Below are positions 1 to 4,677 of a DNA stretch of 8,093 nt, in pieces. The stretch is from Ruminococcus flavefaciens. GTDB taxonomy: Bacteria > Bacillota > Clostridia > Oscillospirales > Ruminococcaceae. Position numbers and translations under genes: made by a program. How positions within the stretch are numbered: the stretch's first letter is position 1; each line of letters begins with the position of its first letter. The stretch spans positions 1 to 8,093 of the forward strand of contig DEBW01000010.1 of assembly GCA_002348905.1 (NCBI GenBank), written 5' to 3'. The notes under the pieces were generated by a model. It made no database searches. It worked only from the letters and a program-made list of their open reading frames with translations, and was not told where the DNA came from.

Positions 1-1058
1 GTCTCAACATTGTTGAGGATAGTTGGCTTCTGGAAAAGACCTTTTTCAGCAGGGAAAGGAGGTCTTGGACGTGGCTCACCACGGTTGCCTTCGATAGAAG
101 TCATAAGAGCAGTTTCCTCACCGCAGACGAAAGCACCAGCACCGAGACGGAGGTCGATATCGAAATCAAAGCCTGTGCCGAATATGTCCTTACCGAGCAT
201 ACCAGCTTCACGAGCCTGCTTGATAGCGATATTAAGACGCTCAACAGCGATAGGGTACTCAGCACGAACGTAGATATAACCCTGCTTAGCGCCGATAGCG
301 TAACCAGCGATAGTCATAGCTTCGAGAACAACGTGTGGGTCACCTTCGAGAACGGAACGATCCATGAATGCGCCCGGATCGCCTTCGTCGGCATTACAGC
401 AGACATACTTCATGTCAGCATCAGGAACGATATTTCTTGCGAGCTTCCACTTCATACCAGTCGGGAATCCGCCGCCGCCTCTTCCACGGAGACCGGAATC
501 GAGTATAGTCTGGATAACGTCCTCAGGAGTCATCTCTGTGAGTACCTTGCCGAGAGCCTTGTAACCGTCTCTGCCTATGTACTCGTTTATATTTTCAGGA
601 TTGATAACGCCGCAGTTTCTGAGAGCAACACGGTGCTGCTTCTTATAGAAAGCGGTATCATCGAGAGCCTTGATAGTGTCGCCCTCAACAGTTTCCTCAT
701 AGAGGAATTCCTTAACAGGGTTGCCTTCAACGAGGTGCTCCTTAACGATGCGAGGTATCTCGTCGATGTTTACACGGGAGTAGAATGAACCCTCTGGGTA
801 AACGATCATGATAGGACCTCTTTCGCAGAGACCGAAGCATCCTGTCTTAACGATCTGAACCTTGTCTGTGAGACCGTTAGCCTTGAATTCTTCTTCGAGC
901 TTCTCTATGATCTTCGGAGAGCCGGAAGAAGTACATCCAGTACCGCCGCAGACAAGAACGTGTCTTTCATATTTTGAAGAAGCGTTGCCATGAGTTCTGA
1001 GAGCAACCTCGCCCTCCATGGATTCTCTGACAGCCTTGAGTTCTTCAAGAGTCTTCAT
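1..1058 (-). CDS. hydB: NuoF-like FMN/NADH-binding subunit of an NAD-linked [FeFe]-hydrogenase (HydB), partial at left edge
   Basis: Only the first 352 codons are present; the frame is open to base 1. The N-terminus carries a thioredoxin-like 2Fe-2S domain with Cys37 and Cys42 (CGGTGC) and Cys74 and Cys78 (CFGLC). The NuoF core follows: a glycine-rich nucleotide motif GRGGGGFPTG at residues 192-201, the FMN-site motif CNADEGDPGAF at 221-231, and GAGAFVCGEETAL at 306-318. In this family the subunit takes electrons from or gives them to NAD(H) and passes them through Fe-S clusters to a partner, in the cytoplasm. HydB proteins are usually about 600 residues with an SLBB region and C-terminal clusters, so roughly 40% is missing here. 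The ATG at 1058 has AGGAGGA upstream (1065-1071). The gene starts 27 bases after hydC, so they are probably co-transcribed. An N-terminal 2Fe-2S domain fused to NuoF is typical of HydB/HndC-type subunits rather than respiratory complex I. A formate dehydrogenase partner remains possible because hydA is not visible. Confidence 0.93.
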   Translation of the reverse strand, partial: MKTLEELKAVRESMEGEVALRTHGNASSKYERHVLVCGGTGCTSSGSPKIIEKLEEEFKANGLTDKVQIVKTGCFGLCERGPIMIVYPEGSFYSRVNIDEIPRIVKEHLVEGNPVKEFLYEETVEGDTIKALDDTAFYKKQHRVALRNCGVINPENINEYIGRDGYKALGKVLTEMTPEDVIQTILDSGLRGRGGGGFPTGMKWKLARNIVPDADMKYVCCNADEGDPGAFMDRSVLEGDPHVVLEAMTIAGYAIGAKQGYIYVRAEYPIAVERLNIAIKQAREAGMLGKDIFGTGFDFDIDLRLGAGAFVCGEETALMTSIEGNRGEPRPRPPFPAEKGLFQKPTILNNVE

Positions 1059-1085
1059 ATGTTTTCCTCCTATAGTGTTATTGGT

Positions 1086-1583
1086 TTATGCAGAATATTT
1101 AGCGAGTATCTTCTCAACGTCGTCAACAGTAAGACGGCCGTAAACGTCCTCATTAACTGTGAGAACAGGAGCAAGTCCGCAAGCACCGATGCAGCGGCAG
1201 GCTTCGAGAGAGAATTTTCCGTCAGGAGTACATTCACCGCCGGCAATGCCGAGTTTTTCCTGAAGCTTGTTGTAGATGTCGCCTGAACCCTTAACGTAGC
1301 AGGCAGTACCGAGACATACAGAGATAGTATATTCTCCCTTTGGATAGAGTGAGAACTGAGCGTAGAAAGTAACAACGCCGTAGATCTTCTCAAGCGGGAT
1401 ACCTGTCTTATCGGAAATGATAGTCTGTACCTCTATTGGAAGATAGCCATAGATCTCCTGAGCCTTCTGAAGTATAGGCATAAGAGCACCCTGGGTGTCC
1501 TTTTTCTCCTCGATAACTGCGAGGAGCTGAGCCTCCTGTTCAGGAGTACCCTTGAATGGAACAGTGGACTTAGTTGAATTCAT
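1086..1583 (-). CDS. hydC: NuoE-like 2Fe-2S subunit of an NAD-linked [FeFe]-hydrogenase (HydC)
   Basis: This 165-residue protein belongs to the NuoE/24-kDa thioredoxin-like ferredoxin family. A helical N-terminal part (about 15-75) includes the family-typical YGYLP (45-49) and GVVTFYAQF (69-77). The C-terminal [2Fe-2S] fold has the four expected cysteines: Cys90 and Cys95 in CLGTAC, and Cys131 and Cys135 in CIGAC. Its length is normal for the family. In HydABC complexes HydC works with the flavin subunit HydB to shuttle electrons between NADH, ferredoxin and protons. It sits immediately upstream of hydB in the usual hydC-hydB order. I chose the ATG at 1583 because AAGGAGG lies ten bases upstream; a longer in-frame GTG at 1631 would translate through that site. 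Expression is probably driven by the extended -10 near 1670 and may be controlled by a Rex-like site in the leader. Family assignment is secure; the hydrogenase role, as opposed to another NADH-linked oxidoreductase, is inferred from the architecture and organism. Confidence 0.94.
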   Translation of the reverse strand: MNSTKSTVPFKGTPEQEAQLLAVIEEKKDTQGALMPILQKAQEIYGYLPIEVQTIISDKTGIPLEKIYGVVTFYAQFSLYPKGEYTISVCLGTACYVKGSGDIYNKLQEKLGIAGGECTPDGKFSLEACRCIGACGLAPVLTVNEDVYGRLTVDDVEKILAKYSA

Positions 1584-1593
1584 GTAAGATGAA

Positions 1594-1600
1594 CCTCCTT
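1594..1600 (-). promoter_or_regulatory. Shine-Dalgarno site of hydC
   Basis: On the minus strand this reads AAGGAGG, ten bases before the ATG at 1583. It decides the hydC start against the upstream in-frame GTG at 1631. Confidence 0.85.
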
Positions 1601-1606
1601 TTATTG

Positions 1607-1624
1607 CTGTGAAATAAATAACAA
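1607..1624. promoter_or_regulatory. Possible Rex (NADH/NAD+ sensor) operator in the hydC leader
   Basis: The plus strand reads CTGTGAAATAAATAACAA. Against the clostridial-type Rex pattern TTGTTAANNNNTTAACAA it agrees at 11 of 14 defined positions; against the variant with a TTGTGAA left half it agrees at 12 of 14. The two halves are only partly symmetric. It lies between the candidate -10 element and the Shine-Dalgarno site of hydC, where a bound repressor could block transcription. Rex is known to repress fermentation and hydrogenase genes in Clostridia when NADH is low. The AT-rich setting raises the chance of a coincidental match, so this is a candidate only. Confidence 0.38.
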
Positions 1625-1666
1625 ACCGCACGAGTCGGTAATATTATGCCTCACATATATGAATGT

Positions 1667-1675
1667 ATTATAACA
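1667..1675 (-). promoter_or_regulatory. Extended -10 promoter element for hydCB
   Basis: On the minus strand this reads TGTTATAAT, a perfect -10 hexamer preceded by the extended TG. The region where a -35 would lie (about 1690-1695, reading TAGAAA) is poor, which fits an extended -10 promoter. Transcription would begin near 1660 and give a leader of roughly 75 bases containing the Rex-like site. Confidence 0.6.
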
Positions 1676-1805
1676 TATAATAAGAAAAATTTCTATCTCT
1701 TTTTTAACTAATTAATACAAAATTTATTGTGCATTTTGCATAATATGAGGTGATATTATTTAGTTAGTATTAAATAACATTTACAACTGTCAAGGTTATA
1801 TATTT

Positions 1806-1835
1806 ACCAATATATCGCAGATTTTATATATTGGT
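1806..1835. repeat. Inverted repeat in the divergent intergenic region
   Basis: ACCAATATA at 1806-1814 is the exact reverse complement of TATATTGGT at 1827-1835, separated by 12 bases. It is not followed by a T tract, so it does not look like a terminator. It could be an operator or simply a product of the AT-rich composition. Confidence 0.45.
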
Positions 1836-1949
1836 TTTATATATGATATATTTGCCATTAAATAGTAAATATATTTTCTGATTTAACTGCAAAAAGATAT
1901 ATGATGATATAAAACATAATTTTAGGAAATGAATCTTTGATACTGTTCA

Positions 1950-1978
1950 TTGACAAATAATGTATATAGTGATATAAT
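1950..1978 (+). promoter_or_regulatory. Consensus sigma-A promoter of the membrane-protein gene
   Basis: TTGACA at 1950-1955 and TATAAT at 1973-1978 are both perfect hexamers with the ideal 17-base spacer. Transcription would start near 1985, leaving a leader of about 29 bases that contains the AAGGGGG ribosome site at 2001-2007. Confidence 0.9.
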
Positions 1979-2013
1979 TAATAAAATAAAACGGTATTTA
2001 AAGGGGGATTAAT

Positions 2014-2694
2014 ATGCCTTTTATTGTTGATAAGGAGTTCGGAAAAGAACTTGCCCAGAACTATATCCTGCTTAAAAAATGTAAAAAGGTGCAGTCAATA
2101 GCGTTCTTCTCTTATTTAATAGGAAGTATAATGATGATGCTGTATTCTATTATAAGTATGACTGGACTTAGCTGGGACTGGATAGCAATGTATACCGGTG
2201 TCTCACTTATGTCTCATGTTGCGTTCGTACTTATAATAGATACTATAATAGTATGTCCGCTTTCAATGTATCTTGCTTATCGTGGATGCTTTTTGAAGCA
2301 TGACCTTTCAGCGATGATAGTTCTTGCGGTACAGGCTGTCAATTATGGTTTTATGATATTCCTTGCAGTCAGACATTTCTTTGAAAGAGTACCTGTTGCA
2401 TTCATTGCGGTCTCGATATATTCCATACTCTGTATAGTTATGGCAGGTCTTAATATATGGGCGAATGTAAAGTATCACTGGCTCGAAAATCAGCGTGGAT
2501 TTCCGCAGTTCAGCGCTCGTTTTGAGGAGCAGAAAGAGGAGAAATTCCAGCGTGGTATATTAGATCCGTACCAGCAGGAGGTCAACCGCCTCAAAAAGAC
2601 TTCATCCAGCGAAATGAACGACTTAGGTCAGACACAGGAACAGCTCGGACAATATGTCTATGAGCATAAATCAAGCACAATGGATGAAATATGA
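2014..2694 (+). CDS. Four-helix membrane protein of unknown function with a charged cytoplasmic tail
   Basis: I do not recognise a named family for this 226-residue protein. Four hydrophobic stretches are visible at about 28-50, 63-89, 98-120 and 126-151, so it should be an integral membrane protein. The basic KKCKK just before the first helix suggests a cytoplasmic N-terminus, and an even number of helices places the tail inside as well. The tail, about 152-226, is polar and rich in Glu, Gln and Lys; it begins with a distinctive LENQRGFPQF (157-166). There is no catalytic motif, signal peptide or transport signature. The ATG at 2014 has AAGGGGG at 2001-2007. It is a single-gene unit: a consensus promoter lies directly upstream and a hairpin directly downstream, so neighbours say nothing about its role. 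The coding region is confident; the function is unknown. Confidence 0.88.
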   Translation: MPFIVDKEFGKELAQNYILLKKCKKVQSIAFFSYLIGSIMMMLYSIISMTGLSWDWIAMYTGVSLMSHVAFVLIIDTIIVCPLSMYLAYRGCFLKHDLSAMIVLAVQAVNYGFMIFLAVRHFFERVPVAFIAVSIYSILCIVMAGLNIWANVKYHWLENQRGFPQFSARFEEQKEEKFQRGILDPYQQEVNRLKKTSSSEMNDLGQTQEQLGQYVYEHKSSTMDEI

Positions 2695-2714
2695 TAAGTT
2701 GATTTTATTAAAAA

Positions 2715-2744
2715 ATGCCGGAGATATTACGTCTCCGGCATCTT
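2715..2744 (+). terminator. Rho-independent terminator after the membrane-protein gene
   Basis: ATGCCGGAGA (2715-2724) pairs perfectly with TCTCCGGCAT (2732-2741) around a 7-base loop, about 20 bases after the stop codon. The plus-strand T run is short (TCTTTATG). A weaker AT hairpin follows, AGCTTA (2749-2754) with TAAGCT (2762-2767). A-rich sequence before the stem would make it work in the minus direction too. Confidence 0.8.
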
Positions 2745-2812
2745 TATGAGCTTATTTTTATTAAGCTTTACTTATTTACATAAAATTCACAAATTGGTTT
2801 TTCCCATAATCA

Positions 2813-2841
2813 TTGACAAAAATCATGCTGTATTGTATAGT
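2813..2841 (+). promoter_or_regulatory. Sigma-A promoter of the DUF4250/dockerin unit
   Basis: TTGACA at 2813-2818 and TATAGT at 2836-2841 are separated by 17 bases, giving 11 of 12 consensus positions. The predicted start lies near 2848, just upstream of the AAAGGAGG ribosome site. Confidence 0.85.
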
Positions 2842-2858
2842 TAAAGAAGCGATTAACG

Positions 2859-2866
2859 AAAGGAGG
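2859..2866 (+). promoter_or_regulatory. Strong Shine-Dalgarno site for a TTG start
   Basis: AAAGGAGG is a near-perfect ribosome site with 7 bases to the TTG at 2874. It is what makes the non-ATG start of the small gene convincing, since no ATG or GTG lies at a suitable distance. Confidence 0.85.
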
Positions 2867-2873
2867 CTAAGTT

Positions 2874-3050
2874 TTGAACATTCCTAACGACCCGGTGATA
2901 CTGCTGAGTTATGTTAACACCAAGCTCAGAGACGAATACCCCTGTCTTGATGAGCTTTGCAAGAGCCTTGACCTTTCAGAAAAGGAGCTTGCGGAAAAGC
3001 TCGCAAAGATAGGATATACTTACGATAAAGAAAGAAACTGCTTTGCATAA
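2874..3050 (+). CDS. DUF4250-type small protein, TTG start
   Basis: This 58-residue protein starts MNIPNDPVILLSYVNTKLRD and matches my memory of the DUF4250 family, a group of about 60-residue Firmicutes proteins of unknown function whose signature is an N-terminal NPNDPV-like segment, VNTKLRD and a C-terminal IGYxYD. Here those are residues 3-8, 14-20 and 47-51. It is soluble and likely helical in the middle, with no signal peptide, no membrane segment, and Cys24, Cys29 and Cys56 without a metal-site pattern. The start is TTG at 2874, supported by AAAGGAGG at 2859-2866 and a promoter at 2813-2841. It ends 14 bases before the secreted dockerin protein, so the two are probably co-transcribed, although nothing in the small protein suggests an extracellular role. 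The gene is easy to miss because of its length and TTG start. Coding is confident; the family assignment is from recall; the function is unknown. Confidence 0.87.
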   Translation: MNIPNDPVILLSYVNTKLRDEYPCLDELCKSLDLSEKELAEKLAKIGYTYDKERNCFA

Positions 3051-3064
3051 AATCTGGAGGAAAC

Positions 3065-4459
3065 ATGAAAAAGATAATTAAAAGAACCACCGCAGCTTTT
3101 ATTGCTGCAACTATGGCTGTCAGTGCTCTTAGCTGCCTTTGCAGCGTTGCCGCTGACGAAGAAGTGCCGAAGACCATCACTGTAAAATTCGAGTGGGAGG
3201 AAGAGGGAGTTTCTCCTACAAAGGATACTGACCTTACACACTTCGATACGATAACAACAGAGAAGTCATATATCGACCTGCCGCACGATATATTCGAGAG
3301 AGAAGGACATACTTTTTCCGGCTGGACTATTGACGGCATCCACGGCTATGCTCCGGGATATGTAGTGAGTTTTACACTTGATTACTTACAGGATTATCTC
3401 AAGGATTCAGATGAGATAGTTTTCAAGGCTTGCTGGGCTAATGTGACTGATAAGCCGCATACAGTAACATATGTTACCGAATATAACGGCGAGGAACTTG
3501 AAAAGCCTGAATTCCTTGAAGACGAGAAGTACGCTAAAAATGAGATATTCACCCCGAATTTTACTACTGTAATGTATGATGATATCTTCAGCAGCGGACT
3601 TACTGACGGCGAGAGAGTTTATTCATTCGGCGAACAGATACTCATGCCTGACCATGATGTTGTACTTTATCCGATATTCTTCAAGAGAATAAATCTCACT
3701 TATTCAGCAGGTGACGTTGACAGACTTAACGGTAATGATTCAATGACTGTTAAGAAGAATGAAGGCTCAAAGATAGAACTTGCAACTCCTGACAGATTCT
3801 CACGCAAGGGCTTCAATATAGTAGGCTGGAAGTCAAGCGTTGACGGCGAGGTATACGCTCCTGAGTCAACATTTATAGTGCCGAGCGAGGACTTCACTCT
3901 TACAGCTGTATGGGAAGCTAAAAAGTACAATGTAGTATTTATTCCGGGTAATAAAGCTGCAAATATCAAAGTTCCCGGCAAGACTGATGAGGCTATTATA
4001 TGTCCTGAGCCTGGTATAACAGTTGCAGGCAAGCATTTTGCCGGCTGGAAGGACAATACAGGTAAAATTTACGCAGCAGGCAGCGAGTACGTGATACCCG
4101 GTGCTGATCCAGGTCTTGGAATAAGCCTTAATGCAGTGTGGGAAGACGGCGAGGCAAGTGCTGAAACTACAGCTCCGGCAACAACTACTACAACTCCAGC
4201 AACTACAACGACTACTACCACCAAAGCTCCGGTATCAGCAAAGCTCATAGGCGATGCAAACTGCGATAATAAGGTGTCCGTTGCGGATGCAGTAGCGATA
4301 CTCCAGTTTATCGCAAACAAGGATAAGTTTGCTCTCAGCGCTGACGGTCTTGCAAACGCAGACTGCTTCAACCCTGGCGACGGCGTTACCGGAAAGGACG
4401 CTCTCGCTATCCAGCAGCTTGATGCACAGCTTATCAAGGAGTTACCGGTAAAAGAATAA
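3065..4459 (+). CDS. Secreted non-catalytic protein with InlB-type B-repeats, Thr/Pro linker and C-terminal type I dockerin
   Basis: This 464-residue protein begins with a Sec signal peptide: a basic KKIIKR, a hydrophobic stretch to about residue 29, and a likely cut near SVAA-DEE (30/31). Residues 37-360 hold about four units resembling Listeria-Bacteroides (InlB B) repeats. Three keep the hallmark 'G-x-x-F/I-x-GW' then 'Y-A-x-G/E' then 'A-x-W' pattern (81-124, 249-283, 322-359); a more degenerate one spans about 132-205. Residues 368-387 form a Thr/Pro/Ala linker. A dockerin follows at about 395-456 with two calcium-binding segments, starting GDANCDNKVSVADA and NADCFNPGDGVTGK. Dockerins bind scaffoldin cohesins, so this should be displayed on a cellulosome-like complex. 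No glycosidase, esterase or carbohydrate-binding module is recognisable, so it is probably structural or adhesive. The ATG at 3065 has GGAGG four bases upstream, a short spacing. It lies 14 bases after the DUF4250-type gene and ends at a strong terminator. Confidence 0.93.
   Translation: MKKIIKRTTAAFIAATMAVSALSCLCSVAADEEVPKTITVKFEWEEEGVSPTKDTDLTHFDTITTEKSYIDLPHDIFEREGHTFSGWTIDGIHGYAPGYVVSFTLDYLQDYLKDSDEIVFKACWANVTDKPHTVTYVTEYNGEELEKPEFLEDEKYAKNEIFTPNFTTVMYDDIFSSGLTDGERVYSFGEQILMPDHDVVLYPIFFKRINLTYSAGDVDRLNGNDSMTVKKNEGSKIELATPDRFSRKGFNIVGWKSSVDGEVYAPESTFIVPSEDFTLTAVWEAKKYNVVFIPGNKAANIKVPGKTDEAIICPEPGITVAGKHFAGWKDNTGKIYAAGSEYVIPGADPGLGISLNAVWEDGEASAETTAPATTTTTPATTTTTTTKAPVSAKLIGDANCDNKVSVADAVAILQFIANKDKFALSADGLANADCFNPGDGVTGKDALAIQQLDAQLIKELPVKE
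4166..4225 (+). repeat. ACN-codon low-complexity tract encoding the Thr/Pro linker
   Basis: Sixty bases dominated by ACA, ACT, ACG and ACC codons encode residues 368-387, mostly threonine with Pro and Ala. Such linkers join modules of cellulosomal proteins and are often O-glycosylated. The short repeated codons make the length prone to slippage between strains. Confidence 0.8.
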
Positions 4460-4470
4460 TAATCATTATC

Positions 4471-4496
4471 AGGGCGGAGAATATCCGCCCTTTTTT
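4471..4496 (+). terminator. Rho-independent terminator after the dockerin protein gene
   Basis: AGGGCGGA (4471-4478) pairs with TCCGCCCT (4484-4491) around a GAATA loop, and is followed by an unbroken T run to 4496. It lies 11 bases after the stop codon. The GGGCGGA stem recurs in the terminator at 7764-7790. Confidence 0.92.
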
Positions 4497-4576
4497 ATGT
4501 TCAAAATATCAAAAGATTCGTTGAATTGTACATGAAAATGTGATAATTTTTGTTAAAAATGCAGCCTGTGCCGGAC

Positions 4577-4616
4577 TTTACTTTTCTTATAATATGTGGT
4601 AAAATTGTGGTATAGT
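4577..4616 (+). promoter_or_regulatory. Promoter region of the CoA ligase operon with tandem extended -10 elements
   Basis: TTTACT (4577-4582) is 17 bases from TAAAAT (4600-4605), which is preceded by an extended TG. Directly after it comes a second extended -10, TATAGT (4611-4616), also with TG. The two lie in an 11-base tandem repeat, TGTGGTAAAAT (4595-4605) and TGTGGTATAGT (4606-4616), matching at 9 of 11 positions. Which hexamer is used cannot be told from sequence. The leader would be about 55-70 bases. Confidence 0.6.
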
Positions 4617-4677
4617 TTGTGACTTTACAGCTTTTATGCTTTTATATGTCAAAGTTGAAGAAAGGACAATTTTTATA

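Larger units (their letters stand above)
1584..2013. other. Divergent AT-rich intergenic region between hydC and the membrane-protein gene
   Basis: I see no credible gene in these 430 bases: there is no substantial reading frame with a ribosome site. The left end holds the hydC Shine-Dalgarno site, a Rex-like site and an extended -10 element. The right end holds the consensus promoter of the gene at 2014. Between them, about 1700-1940 is strongly AT-rich with several dyads, the clearest being ACCAATATA (1806-1814) against TATATTGGT (1827-1835). No RNA gene or riboswitch was recognised. Confidence 0.7.

Noticed and set aside
333..788. A 151-codon plus-strand open frame opposite hydB
   Set aside because: It lies entirely antisense to hydB, whose motifs are unmistakable, has no ribosome site, and its protein resembles nothing; it is a codon-usage shadow.
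1070..1393. Open frames overlapping hydC in other frames (also 990-1286 on the plus strand)
   Set aside because: Both overlap conserved hydC or hydB sequence, lack ribosome sites and give no recognisable protein.
1584..1631. Longer hydC form starting at the GTG at 1631
   Set aside because: It would translate through the AAGGAGG site, and the extra residues do not resemble NuoE N-termini.
3128..3145. Possible lipoprotein cysteine (Cys24 or Cys26) in the signal region of the dockerin protein
   Set aside because: The residues before each cysteine, ALS and LSCL, fit the lipobox poorly, and a normal cut after SVAA at residue 30 is better. A dockerin protein is also expected to be released.
2926..3339. 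Minus-strand open frame across the DUF4250-type gene and the start of the dockerin protein
   Set aside because: It is antisense to two well-supported genes with promoter and ribosome sites and has no such signals of its own.
4069..4437. Minus-strand open frame rich in valine opposite the dockerin linker
   Set aside because: The valine run is only the reverse complement of the ACN threonine linker; no ribosome site or family signal.
4535..4560. Rex-like half sites (TGTGATAA and TTGTTAAA) ahead of the CoA ligase
   Set aside because: The halves are arranged as direct rather than inverted elements and do not give the 18-base dyad.
4636..4677. CoA ligase start at the upstream in-frame ATG at 4636
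   Set aside because: It lacks a ribosome site at a good distance and would translate the AAAGGA site serving ATG 4678; the added 14 residues are not family-like. It lies only about 20-25 bases after the promoter.
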